Counted from the first letter of the stretch, positions 1 to 7,957 are shown. The stretch is 10,152 nt of DNA from an uncultured Bacillota bacterium (GCA_946628525.1 CAMOWO010000020.1:1-10152); one strand, 5' to 3'. The notes: generated by a model not told the origin, from the letters alone. Numbers and translations are program-made.

Positions 1-1883
1 GATTCCATCATCTTATGCCGCAGTGTATCCTTGCTCACAAGAAGGTATTCGCTGTCCCTGCTGTCCTTGAAGTAACCCGACACCTTCAGCCTGTGATCGG
101 CGACTTTTGTGTCGATCGTTTTGCCGATCTTGATGTCGTCCTTGTAGTTCTCCGTGACCATGACCTCGTAGTCGCCCTTCGGCCAGTCGCCGCCGGCCAG
201 CTTGATGTCATCCTTGACAAGATCGTAGTTGATCAGGCCTTCGGAGTAGTCGTTTTCCAGGTCGCTGCAGGCGATCATGTCCACGAACCTGGTCCTGTCA
301 GCGTATATACAAGGGCTCGTCAGATTCGAGATCCCTGTGATGGTCATCTCTCCCAGGGTCCCTACGTCCACCTTTCGCCCGACGTAATCCTTCACCTTCG
401 AAAGGCCGACCTCCTGGGTCAGCTGTTCGTCGATGGCGCTTCTGACGGCCATCCTGTCCACCACGATCTCATCCGCAGACTGCGGCAGCGCCCCGTAGAT
501 CAGGTCTTCTTCCTGCAGCTTCTCCGCATCCGAGAGAGAACCCTCTATGGCGATCACCGCTGCGGAGGTCTGCATGTATTCATCCGTCTTGATGCGCAGG
601 GCGATCCTTGAATCCCCCGGCAGCACATAGTCCACATTCGGCGCATCCTTTATCGTCTTATACCGCTCCGGATCCGTGTTCTTGCTGACGACGGTGATGT
701 ACGACTTGTCGGCCGTCACGAACATATCGTCCGTCACGTTCATCAGTCCGAAGATCTGGCACACCGAGTACGTCACAAAGAGTGCGGAGATGACGAATCC
801 CGCAAGGAGGATCTTCTTGATGGCGCCGTAGTCTCCCACCCGCGAGAACCCGGTCTTTATCATCTTCAAAGGTCCCATCAGGGATCGGTACCGTCTCTTG
901 CCCGGGATCTTCAGTTTCTCCGGATCGAAGTCCGTCTCCGTCTCATCGCCCTCCGCCAGTTTGTGGTAGCCACCCTCGATGAATTCCACCGGAGAGTCCT
1001 CGTCCACGACTTCCAGCCTGGCGCCGGGATCTTTGCTCCGTATGAGGATGCTCCCGTTTCGTATCACGATATCGAGGCCGATGCCCCGCCCCGATTCATT
1101 ATAAAAGTCGATGTCATACCGGTCCGATCGCAGCCTCTTGTGATCCTGGATATCCCCCAGGTAGACTTTGTAGTCCATCTTGTAATCGAGCCCGTCGGTC
1201 CCTTTGTTCTCTTCGTCTGACACCAGACTGCCATCCCGGATCCGTATGATCCTGTCGGCGTAGAACCCCGCCAGTTCCTCCTCGTGGGTCACGAGGATCA
1301 CGAGCTTGTCCTTCGAGATGGTCTTGATGATGTTCATGACATCGATGGTGTTTTTGCTGTCCAGGTTCCCCGTCGGCTCATCCGCAATGATCACAGCCGG
1401 ATCTTTGACGATGGCTCTTGCGATGCCCACCCTTTGGCGCTCGCCCCCGGAAAGCATCTCTGCCAGCCTGCTTCCGTACCGATAGATCCCGGTCTTTCGC
1501 AGCACGTAATTCACCTTCTCTTCGATGACCTTCTCGTCCTTGACGCCGATCATCCGAAGAGCCATGGCGACGTTCTCGAACACCGTCATGTCTTCCACCA
1601 GATTGTAGTTCTGGAAGATGTACCCGATCTGCAGGCTCCGGATGGCATCCACCTTGCCGGAACGCCTTCTGGTGATCCGCTGGTTTCCGATGTACACGTC
1701 GCCTTTGTTTGCCTTATCGAGACCACCGATCACGTTCAGCAGCGTCGTCTTGCCGCATCCCGACGGCCCCAGCAGGGCCACCAGCCCCGTATCCGGAAGT
1801 TCCACGGAGGTGTTGTTGATCACATGTATCTGGTTCTTCTTGCCTTTGAAGAAATATTTGTCCAGTCCTGATATTTTGAGCAT
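1..1883 (-). CDS. ABC transporter, fused ATPase and FtsX-like permease (3' end cut off by window)
   Basis: The reading frame is open from an ATG at 1883 to the left edge: 627 codons, with no stop. Residues 1-220 are an ABC ATPase of the MacB/LolD type: Walker A GPSGCGKTT (39-47), Q-loop Q91, signature LSGGE (144-148), Walker B VIIADEP (164-170) and switch His H200. Residues 221-350 form a charged, partly beta-rich linker longer than that of the upstream neighbour. One membrane helix lies at about 356-380. After it comes an extracytoplasmic region that continues to the window edge. In the FtsX/MacB family, three further helices would be expected beyond the edge; they are not visible. The start is supported by a strong SD (AGGGAGGAGG, 7 bp spacing) lying inside the last codons of the preceding transporter gene, 2 bp away. 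It probably partners or parallels that transporter. Its substrate is unknown; peptides, lipoproteins or antimicrobials are what this superfamily usually handles. Confidence 0.93.
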   Translation of the reverse strand, partial: MLKISGLDKYFFKGKKNQIHVINNTSVELPDTGLVALLGPSGCGKTTLLNVIGGLDKANKGDVYIGNQRITRRRSGKVDAIRSLQIGYIFQNYNLVEDMTVFENVAMALRMIGVKDEKVIEEKVNYVLRKTGIYRYGSRLAEMLSGGERQRVGIARAIVKDPAVIIADEPTGNLDSKNTIDVMNIIKTISKDKLVILVTHEEELAGFYADRIIRIRDGSLVSDEENKGTDGLDYKMDYKVYLGDIQDHKRLRSDRYDIDFYNESGRGIGLDIVIRNGSILIRSKDPGARLEVVDEDSPVEFIEGGYHKLAEGDETETDFDPEKLKIPGKRRYRSLMGPLKMIKTGFSRVGDYGAIKKILLAGFVISALFVTYSVCQIFGLMNVTDDMFVTADKSYITVVSKNTDPERYKTIKDAPNVDYVLPGDSRIALRIKTDEYMQTSAAVIAIEGSLSDAEKLQEEDLIYGALPQSADEIVVDRMAVRSAIDEQLTQEVGLSKVKDYVGRKVDVGTLGEMTITGISNLTSPCIYADRTRFVDMIACSDLENDYSEGLINYDLVKDDIKLAGGDWPKGDYEVMVTENYKDDIKIGKTIDTKVADHRLKVSGYFKDSRDSEYLLVSKDTLRHKMME

Positions 1884-1885
1884 CT

Positions 1886-4159
1886 CTACACCTCCTCCCT
1901 ATAAACCGACATCGCACTGTCTTTGAAGAGGTGCCGCGAGAACTTACCCGATATCATCAGGCTCATGATGAGCATGATCACGTAAAGGATGACGTAGCCC
2001 TCCGGCTGCATGTGCCGTACGAGTTCACGGATCTGCTCCACCGGAAGATATCCAAAGGTGGCGAGCAGCGCCGCCGCCGCGAAAATCATGAAGGCGATGG
2101 TCATCACCGTCACCAGTTCGATATCGATGATCCGTCTCACAGCCTTCCGGTCCATGCCAAGCATTCTCAGTATGCTGTAGTATCCCGTTCTCGATCTCAT
2201 GATCAGCCGTATGACGAAGTACGTGATGAAGAACAGCGCCAGGATCACCACGATGGTGATCGGAAGCTGGATCATCTGCATCATATCGCTGAGAAGCGGC
2301 ACCAGGACGTCTTTGAGCGGGAGCACGGAGTATCCGGCCTCTTCCAGAGCCCGCTTCGTGTCATCGATGCTCTCCACGTCCTCCACGTAGATCGTGGCCT
2401 GGTAGTTGTCCGGCGTGAACAGATCGTAGTAATCCTCGGGACTTACGAAAAGGACGCCCGCCGTCATCTCGAAGTCCTTTCGTCCCGTCAGTTTCTCGTA
2501 ATTTTTCTCTGTATAGATATCCTTGATCTTCAGGGTCTTCGTCGCAGCGTAGTAGGCATTCGAGACGCCTGCCTTCAAGGATTTGCCCTTGCTGACATTA
2601 TCGTCGAAATAACTGTTCGCTTCCGGCGGCGCCAGCACGTCACCCTTCTTGACTTTGTCGCACTTCATGATGTCGTAAGCCGTATCTCCCGGCTCCGCCG
2701 TCTGCTTCTTGCCGTTCAGCGTCACATCGATACTGCTGTGCTCGTGGTACATGTTCGCCAGAAAAAGATCCAACGTCTCCGGGGTCATGTACACTTCGGC
2801 GTAATCGGAAATGGCGCCGACGCCCTCTTCCTTCTGGGCCAGACCTACCACCTTAAGGGCTTCCTTCGTTTCGTACTGATCCGTATCCACCAGGTACGTC
2901 TTGTCGAGGTTCTTCTCCGCGGCCTCCCCCTTCGGGGTCTCACCCTTCGAAACAGCCAGCACGACTTCCCCCTTCGCCTGCGGCATCCTGCCCGTCAAAA
3001 GGGTCCCCGTCATTTCTTTGTCCGCCCGAGGCACGGCCTGATAGCTGAAATCCTCATCCTCCAGGTAGAGGACGCTGTCTCTTAGGATGTCCGCTTCCGC
3101 GATGCTCTTCACGTTGCTGATGGAAGATATGGCGTCTTCATCCGCTGCATCAAAAGGGGAACCGTCATTCTTCTTTATGACGATCCTGTCTAGCGTAAGA
3201 TTCGTAAAATAGTTGTTGTAGCCCACCTTGGAGGACTCATCCTTCTGAGAAAGATAGGACGTGTACTGAGAAGTCACCGCTGTCAGAAGGAATGCGAAAA
3301 CGATGAGCAGAAGCAGGAACTTCGGGACGACGTTGAAGGTGTTCCTGACACCGAGTCTGACCTTGCTGGTCCCGGACAGTCTCCCGGTCTGAAGCTGCCG
3401 GCCCCGCTTTTCTTTTTTTCTCGATCTCGTCTTTTCGGCGGGTTCCTGCTCCTGGGCCATCTCCCGCTTGATCTCGCGCCTGCGGGCCAGCCGCAGATCC
3501 TCTGCGATCCTGCCGTCGTGCATCCTGATCATCCGCGTGGCTCTGGCCCTGAACTGCTCGAAGTCGTGGGTCACGACGATCACCAGTTTATCCTTCGAGA
3601 TCTCGCTCAAAAGTTCCACGATCTCTTCGGCGCTGCTGCTGTCCAGGTTGCCGGTAGGCTCATCTGCAACGATGATGTCCGTCTCTTTGGCGAGAGCCCT
3701 TGCGATGGCCACCCTTTGCATCTGACCGCCGCTGAGCTTGCTCACCTTCGTGCCCGCGTGAGCGCTCATGCCCACCTTCTCTAAGATGTCCCGGACCTTC
3801 TGCCTGACGAACTGACGTCTGACGCCGTTTATGAGCAGCACCAGCTCTACGTTCTGATATACGGTATAACTGTTTATGAGATTGAACTCCTGAAAAACAT
3901 TGCCGATGTAGTGCTTCCGGTACTCGGCAAAGTCCTTCTCCATGAAGTGGCTTGTGGGCCTTCCTTCGATGAACATCTCGCCTTCTTCGTAGGAATCCAT
4001 GCCGGATATCACGTTTAGCAGCGTACTCTTGCCGCTGCCGGATTCTCCCGTGATGACCACGAATTCACCGCGGTCCAGCTTGAGATTCACCCTGGATATG
4101 CCGCTGGCAATGATGCCCTTGTTATAATAGAATTTAGAGACATTCTTAAGCTCTATCAT
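1886..4159 (-). CDS. ABC transporter, fused ATPase and FtsX-like permease, complete
   Basis: A complete 757-residue protein. The N-terminal ATPase has Walker A GESGSGKST (38-46), Q-loop Q90, signature LSGGQ (142-146), Walker B IIVADEP (162-168) and switch His H197, all intact. Residues 222-265 are a very basic linker (RRREIKRE, RSRKKEKRGR). Four membrane helices are predicted by eye at about 279-297, 630-652, 680-702 and 720-737. A large extracytoplasmic domain of about 330 residues lies between helices 1 and 2. This is the FtsX/MacB (type VII) layout, with ATPase and permease in one chain. The segment after helix 2 (RSRTGYYSILRMLGMDRK) is typical of FtsX permeases. Proteins of this type use ATP to drive movements outside the membrane and often work as dimers. 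The start codon overlaps the ligase stop (ATGA), and the SD is weak (AAGGGG, 11 bp spacing), which suggests translational coupling. The substrate cannot be read from the sequence. Confidence 0.95.
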   Translation of the reverse strand: MIELKNVSKFYYNKGIIASGISRVNLKLDRGEFVVITGESGSGKSTLLNVISGMDSYEEGEMFIEGRPTSHFMEKDFAEYRKHYIGNVFQEFNLINSYTVYQNVELVLLINGVRRQFVRQKVRDILEKVGMSAHAGTKVSKLSGGQMQRVAIARALAKETDIIVADEPTGNLDSSSAEEIVELLSEISKDKLVIVVTHDFEQFRARATRMIRMHDGRIAEDLRLARRREIKREMAQEQEPAEKTRSRKKEKRGRQLQTGRLSGTSKVRLGVRNTFNVVPKFLLLLIVFAFLLTAVTSQYTSYLSQKDESSKVGYNNYFTNLTLDRIVIKKNDGSPFDAADEDAISSISNVKSIAEADILRDSVLYLEDEDFSYQAVPRADKEMTGTLLTGRMPQAKGEVVLAVSKGETPKGEAAEKNLDKTYLVDTDQYETKEALKVVGLAQKEEGVGAISDYAEVYMTPETLDLFLANMYHEHSSIDVTLNGKKQTAEPGDTAYDIMKCDKVKKGDVLAPPEANSYFDDNVSKGKSLKAGVSNAYYAATKTLKIKDIYTEKNYEKLTGRKDFEMTAGVLFVSPEDYYDLFTPDNYQATIYVEDVESIDDTKRALEEAGYSVLPLKDVLVPLLSDMMQMIQLPITIVVILALFFITYFVIRLIMRSRTGYYSILRMLGMDRKAVRRIIDIELVTVMTIAFMIFAAAALLATFGYLPVEQIRELVRHMQPEGYVILYVIMLIMSLMISGKFSRHLFKDSAMSVYREEV
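1891..1900 (-). promoter_or_regulatory. Ribosome binding site inside the end of the upstream gene
   Basis: AGGGAGGAGG on the minus strand ends 7 bases before the ATG at 1883. It is nearly a perfect anti-SD match and lies within the codons for the last residues (YREEV) of the 757-residue transporter. It fixes the start of the second transporter and suggests that gene is translated strongly on its own account, not only by coupling. Confidence 0.85.
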
Positions 4160-5682
4160 GATATCGATGTCCCCTTCACCATCTTTCGTTTACCTGCATA
4201 GATCTCGTCGACGATCTCCCAGATCACCTCATGCTCGCTGAAATGATGCTTCACGCCTTCGATCTCGATGTATGTCTCATGGCCTTTGCCCAGCATGATG
4301 ATCATATCCCCCGGCTCAGCCGTGGTGATGGCATAGGCAATGGCTTCTTTTCTGTCGTCGATCTCGATATACTCTGCACCCACTTTGTCCAGGCCGATCT
4401 TGAGGTCCTCGTTGATGGCCCTGACGCTTTCGAATCTCGGGTTGTCCGTCGTGAGGATGCAAAGGTCTGCCAGCTTGCCGGCGGCTTCGCCGATGTTGTA
4501 TCTTCTCACCTTCGAACGGTTGCCGCCGCAGCCGAAAACAGCCACCAGTCTGTTCGGCTCGTACTCGCGCAACGTACGCAGTACGCTTCTGGTGCTCAGT
4601 GCATTGTGGGCGTAGTCGATGATCACGTAGAATTCTTCTGATACAGGGATCAGCTCGACTCTTCCCTTCACCTGGGCATCCACAAGGCCTTCTCTGATGG
4701 ACTCCTCATCGATGTTCAGGAGTTTGCAGACGGCGATGGTGGTGAGGGCGTTATATACGCTGAATCTTCCCGGGATATGGGTCTTGGCTTCTCCCTCCAT
4801 CATGCCGTGGACGTTGAATTTCATCCCCAGCTTGCCTGCATCCTTGATGAACTCCATATCCGATGCGGTGATGTCCGCCGGCTGCCTCGTGGACATGGTG
4901 ATGATCTGATCGCAGGACGCGCCTTCCATCATGTCTGCAGCGTGCTCATCGTCGATATTGAAAATACCCGTTCTGCACTGGGTAAAGAGGATCTTCTTGC
5001 ATCTGAGATAGTCGTCGAAATCCGGGTGCTCCGCAGGTCCGATGTGGTCCGGGGAAAGGTTCGTGAACACGCCGTAATCGAAGGTGATCCCTGCCGTCCT
5101 GTCGAGTTTGAGTCCCTGGGAGCTCACCTCCATGATGACGCACTTGCACCCTGCATCCACCATCTGGGCCATGGCCTTGTGGATCTCATAGGATTCCGGC
5201 GTCGTGTTCTTGGCCGGCGTCGAATCCTTGCCGATCACCGTCGCGATGGTCCCAATGAGTCCTGCTTTGACGCCTGCGTGGGTGAGCACGTCCTGGATGA
5301 TGAACGTCGTGGTGGTCTTGCCCTTCGTTCCCGTCAGGCCAACCGTCGTCAGCTTCTTAGCCGGATAATCAAAGAATGCTGCGGACATGTATGCCAGCGC
5401 GAGTCTCGCCGACTCCACCTGGATCACGGTGACGCCGGAGGTGTCGATGCCCTGCGAAAACTCCCGGTAGGAGTCCTCGCTCTGCACCACCAGCACCGAC
5501 GCGCCCTTTGCGATGGCGTCCGGGATGTACTTGTGACCGTCCGTCACGGCACCCACCATGCACACGAACATGGTGCCCGGCGCTACTTTGCGGGAATCGT
5601 AGATGATGTCCGTTACTTCGGTGTCCGGGCTTCCCTGGATCGGTCTATATTCAATATCTCTGCATATTTCTCTTAATTTCAT
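4156..5682 (-). CDS. murE: MurE-like Mur ligase (UDP-MurNAc-tripeptide synthetase family), atypical
   Basis: A 508-residue Mur ligase of usual MurE length with all three domains. Residues 1-105 are the UDP-MurNAc-binding domain. The central ATPase domain has P-loop GTKGKTTT (118-125), TTPE (160-163), a DHIGP motif (212-216) and a Lys in YLRCKKILF (K229) at the position usually carbamylated. The C-terminal domain has DYAHN (356-360), GCGGNR (384-389), DNPR (413-416) and GKGHE (465-469). MurE adds the third amino acid to UDP-MurNAc-L-Ala-D-Glu in the cytoplasm. In known enzymes DNPR marks meso-diaminopimelate as that amino acid. Several flanking residues differ from textbook MurE: SSQ in place of SSH, GGNRSKVRRY in place of GGDRDKGKRP, and FSEHE in place of FDDRE. 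It may therefore be a second, specialised MurE paralogue. The start is the ATG at 5682, which has GAGG 6 bp upstream. A TTG four codons earlier is less likely because it overlaps that SD. The gene leads an operon with two ABC transporters and overlaps the first by 4 bp. Confidence 0.93.
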   Translation of the reverse strand: MKLREICRDIEYRPIQGSPDTEVTDIIYDSRKVAPGTMFVCMVGAVTDGHKYIPDAIAKGASVLVVQSEDSYREFSQGIDTSGVTVIQVESARLALAYMSAAFFDYPAKKLTTVGLTGTKGKTTTTFIIQDVLTHAGVKAGLIGTIATVIGKDSTPAKNTTPESYEIHKAMAQMVDAGCKCVIMEVSSQGLKLDRTAGITFDYGVFTNLSPDHIGPAEHPDFDDYLRCKKILFTQCRTGIFNIDDEHAADMMEGASCDQIITMSTRQPADITASDMEFIKDAGKLGMKFNVHGMMEGEAKTHIPGRFSVYNALTTIAVCKLLNIDEESIREGLVDAQVKGRVELIPVSEEFYVIIDYAHNALSTRSVLRTLREYEPNRLVAVFGCGGNRSKVRRYNIGEAAGKLADLCILTTDNPRFESVRAINEDLKIGLDKVGAEYIEIDDRKEAIAYAITTAEPGDMIIMLGKGHETYIEIEGVKHHFSEHEVIWEIVDEIYAGKRKMVKGTSIS

Positions 5683-5688
5683 TTCATA

Positions 5689-5692
5689 CCTC
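5689..5692 (-). promoter_or_regulatory. Ribosome binding site choosing the ligase start
   Basis: GAGG on the minus strand, 6 bases before the ATG at 5682. The alternative TTG at 5694 sits directly before this SD and would lie only about 2 bases into the predicted transcript. The ATG is therefore the better start. Confidence 0.65.
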
Positions 5693-5702
5693 AAGTCTTG
5701 AT

Positions 5703-5725
5703 ATTATACTCAATTCATCATACCA
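5703..5725 (-). promoter_or_regulatory. Candidate sigma-A promoter of the ligase-transporter operon
   Basis: The minus strand carries a perfect -10 box, TATAAT, at 5703-5708. This predicts a transcript start near 5696 and a leader of only about 14 bases. I see no good -35 box 16-18 bp upstream. A second possible -10 element, TATGAT at 5717-5722, is preceded by TGG (5723-5725), which makes an extended -10 form (TGnTATGAT) that can work without a -35. Either would transcribe the ligase and both transporters. The position just after the protease terminator supports a separate unit. Confidence 0.55.
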
Positions 5726-5800
5726 CATCTTGTGCTTTCAGACCACTTCTTTCACGCAAAAGTCCCGCGCGGTTCTCTGCCCCCTGCGGCGTGCACCACC

Positions 5801-5829
5801 AAAAAAGGACCCGGGGTGCCGGATCCTTT
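5801..5829 (-). terminator. Rho-independent terminator after the S8 protease gene
   Basis: On the minus strand AAAGGATCCGG pairs with CCGGGTCCTTT around a 4-base loop (one U-G pair), an 11-bp stem from 5829 down to 5804. It runs into six T residues (5806-5801). It lies about 40 bases after the protease stop codon and upstream of the ligase promoter, so it should end protease transcription. Confidence 0.87.
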
Positions 5830-5869
5830 CATGCTGCTTGATTATCTCGTTTGGCCGCGGCCGACCGCT

Positions 5870-7801
5870 TTATCTTGGCCGGATCTTTTTCTTCGCGGTC
5901 CACTTGGAGTAGTAGACTTTGCCGGAAGCGTTCTTGTACGTTCTGACTCTGACGTAGTAGAGTTTCTTGGACTTCAGCCCCTTGATCTTCGTGGAGTTGT
6001 TGGATGCTCCCTTGACCGTCTTTGTTTTGGCGCCTGCCATGGAGGACTTGCGGGAGTACTGGACCTGATAGCCGGTGACCTGCTTGCTCTGCTTCTTCCA
6101 CTTCAGTTTGAAGGCTTTTTTGTACCTCGTGAATGAAGTGATCTTCGTGGCCTTCGGTCTGATGGAATACGTCATGCTGAAGGAGCCGCGGTATGCTCCC
6201 TTGCCGGTCACGGTGACGGTGGCTCTGCCTACGTTCACGTTGTTTTTGAAGGACTGGCTGTAGTCTTCGCCCTTGGTGAGGCCCGGGATGATCACCGCCG
6301 GTTTTCTGGCGGTCCCGGTGTATACGTAGAGCTTCGTGGACAGTTTTGCCTTTGCCTTAAAGCGCGATATGTTGATCTTCGCGCTGCCGTAGTTGTCCCG
6401 GACATACTGCAGGGCTGCCGCCGCGTCGATGGCGCCCTTGCTGCCTGTTGCAGCACCTCTGTCATTCTTCGCCGGGTTCACAGGGTGAGCGGTGGTTTCG
6501 GCGGCTTTCACCGCTTCATTTACCGTCAGATTCGGGTTTTCCGTCCAGAGCAGGGCCATGATGCCGGATACGATCGGCGCGGACATGGACGTTCCGTCAT
6601 ATTTATCGTAATCGTTGTATGGGATGGTGGACCAGATCCCCATTCCCGGGGCGCTGATATCCTTGTATTCGTTGTAATCCGACCAGGACACGTTCGTGCC
6701 GCTCGATGCGAGGGCCGTCACACAAAAGGCCTCATCGAAATCCCCCGGATAGACTTTGTCCGTCTCCGGTCTTCCGTAGATATCGCCATTGCCGCCGGCG
6801 CAGACGGTGACTACGTCATTCTCCTCCCGCATCTTTCTGATCATATTCTGGAGCAGCTTATCCTCTTCTTCCGGTTCATATCCTCCGACGCTGACATTGA
6901 TCACATGGAGGTCTTTGATCTTGCCGGCAGCTATTTGCTTCATCAGATAAGTATAAGCGCTGACCAGCTGTGCTGAATAGACGTACTCTGTATCTGCCGC
7001 CACCTTTATCGGGATGATCCTGGCATTGTAGGACGTGCCTGCCACGCCTCTGCTGTTATTCGCCACTGCCCCGATGATCCCTGCGACGTGGGTCCCGTGC
7101 CCGACATTATCCTCCACGTTTTGGTCTTTTGTCAAAACACTGTAGCGATTCGCAAGGTCTATATTTGCTGCAAGATCCGGATGATCGATCTGGACGCCGC
7201 TGTCCAGCACGGCGACCGAAACGGTCCTGCTGGTCCTGGTCTGAAGCCATGCTTCCAGAACATTCGCTCCGCAGGAGGACTGGAAGGTGCTGTCCCACGG
7301 ACCGAGATGGTACATCCGATCTGCGTAGTAATCATTGATGCTGTATCCTTGAGCGGCCTCGGTGGTACCTTCCATGAGCTTGTACACATGGTTCTTCTGC
7401 ACGTAAGCGATCTCGGGGTCCTCCTGGAGAACGCTTATGGCTTCATCCACGTCTGCCCCTTCTTCAAGGGTCACCTGCAGCGCTGCTCCGTCATCTCCTG
7501 CAGAATCCGAGATGAAGCTGCTGCCTGTCACGGCGGCCCCCGTCTGCTCCGAGACAGAATCGGCGCACACCGAAGCAGCCTCGCTCACCGTCTCCGGGAC
7601 CTGCCCATCTGCCGGGAGGATGCTTTCACCCTGCACAGCCTGCGTACACTGCGCATCCTTTTCATATACAACTATAATGTCATTTGCCTGGGTGTCGGGA
7701 TCACCGCTTTCGCTCTCCTGCGCGTATGTGACACCCGGCATCATTGTCGCCGCCATCATAAGCGCCGTGACCCATGTAATGATTTTCTTATTATGATTCA
7801 T
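5870..7801 (-). CDS. Secreted subtilisin-like serine protease (peptidase family S8) with C-terminal Ig/Fn3-like modules
   Basis: A 643-residue exported protease. Residues 1-27 are a signal peptide: basic start MNHNKK, hydrophobic core, likely cut after VTYA. Residues 28 to about 143 resemble an inhibitor-type propeptide; the part ending in VTLEEGADVDEAISVLQ and PEIAYVQKNHVY is the recognisable section. The catalytic domain, about 160-468, holds the full triad: D200 in AVLDSGVQIDHPD, H235 in GHGTHVAG and S405 in GTSMSAP. The oxyanion Asn is N338 in CAGGNGD. Residues about 478-550 form a beta-rich module of a kind common in clostridial surface proteins (YVYTGTARKPAV ... VTVTGKGAYRG). Residues about 553-640 resemble a fibronectin type III domain and are rich in Lys and Arg. 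There is no LPXTG anchor, so it is either released or held by the basic tail. The ATG at 7801 has GAGGTG upstream. An in-frame ATG at 7840 lies upstream of the -10 box, so I rejected it. The gene is divergent from the AraC regulator and ends at its own terminator. Confidence 0.95.
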   Translation of the reverse strand: MNHNKKIITWVTALMMAATMMPGVTYAQESESGDPDTQANDIIVVYEKDAQCTQAVQGESILPADGQVPETVSEAASVCADSVSEQTGAAVTGSSFISDSAGDDGAALQVTLEEGADVDEAISVLQEDPEIAYVQKNHVYKLMEGTTEAAQGYSINDYYADRMYHLGPWDSTFQSSCGANVLEAWLQTRTSRTVSVAVLDSGVQIDHPDLAANIDLANRYSVLTKDQNVEDNVGHGTHVAGIIGAVANNSRGVAGTSYNARIIPIKVAADTEYVYSAQLVSAYTYLMKQIAAGKIKDLHVINVSVGGYEPEEEDKLLQNMIRKMREENDVVTVCAGGNGDIYGRPETDKVYPGDFDEAFCVTALASSGTNVSWSDYNEYKDISAPGMGIWSTIPYNDYDKYDGTSMSAPIVSGIMALLWTENPNLTVNEAVKAAETTAHPVNPAKNDRGAATGSKGAIDAAAALQYVRDNYGSAKINISRFKAKAKLSTKLYVYTGTARKPAVIIPGLTKGEDYSQSFKNNVNVGRATVTVTGKGAYRGSFSMTYSIRPKATKITSFTRYKKAFKLKWKKQSKQVTGYQVQYSRKSSMAGAKTKTVKGASNNSTKIKGLKSKKLYYVRVRTYKNASGKVYYSKWTAKKKIRPR

Positions 7802-7808
7802 TGCATAA

Positions 7809-7814
7809 CACCTC
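7809..7814 (-). promoter_or_regulatory. Ribosome binding site choosing the protease start
   Basis: GAGGTG on the minus strand, 7 bases before the ATG at 7801. It lies at the very start of the predicted transcript. This start leaves a clean signal peptide beginning MNHNKK, whereas the upstream ATG would add 13 residues ahead of it. Confidence 0.7.
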
Positions 7815-7820
7815 ATGGTA

Positions 7821-7850
7821 ATTATATCCAACAAATGCACCCCGCGTCAA
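7821..7850 (-). promoter_or_regulatory. Sigma-A promoter of the S8 protease gene
   Basis: On the minus strand, TTGACG (-35, 7850-7845) and TATAAT (-10, 7826-7821) are separated by 18 bp. Eleven of twelve positions match the consensus. The predicted transcript start is near 7814, giving a leader of about 13 bases that begins in the SD. This is the best promoter in the window and suggests strong basal expression unless repressed. Confidence 0.8.
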
Positions 7851-7948
7851 GAATCAGTATCACCCGCCGGTACGATCGGAATCACTCCGGGCGGATGACG
7901 ATCTGATTGAATTGCTCACAAATCTTACTGGCTTGCTATGAAGATCTG

Positions 7949-7957
7949 TGCTACAAT
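7949..7957 (+). promoter_or_regulatory. Extended -10 promoter of the AraC-type regulator gene
   Basis: TGCTACAAT is an extended -10 element (TG, one base, then TACAAT at 7952-7957). The hexamer 17 bp upstream (TGGCTT, 7929-7934) is a poor -35. Transcription would start near 7964, with a leader of about 53 bases. The weak -35 would suit control by an activator, possibly the gene's own product; this is inference. Confidence 0.5.

Noticed and set aside
1931..3085. Long plus-strand open frame (384 codons) opposite the first transporter gene
   Set aside because: It lies wholly antisense to a gene with complete ABC motifs and four membrane helices. Its translation is rich in His, Arg and Asp with no recognisable domain, as expected of a shadow frame.
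4777..5676. Plus-strand open frame (299 codons) opposite the Mur ligase gene
   Set aside because: It is fully antisense to a clear Mur ligase and has a low-quality His/Arg-rich translation. I see no family motif.
7802..7840. Longer N-terminus for the S8 protease starting at the ATG at 7840
   Set aside because: That ATG lies upstream of the -10 box at 7821-7826, so it should not be in the transcript. It would also put 13 residues ahead of a well-formed signal peptide. GAGGTG supports the ATG at 7801.
7861..7898. GC-rich imperfect inverted repeat (CCGCC ... GGCGG) in the divergent promoter region
   Set aside because: The stem is only 5 bp with a long loop and no T tract. It is too weak to call an operator or terminator.
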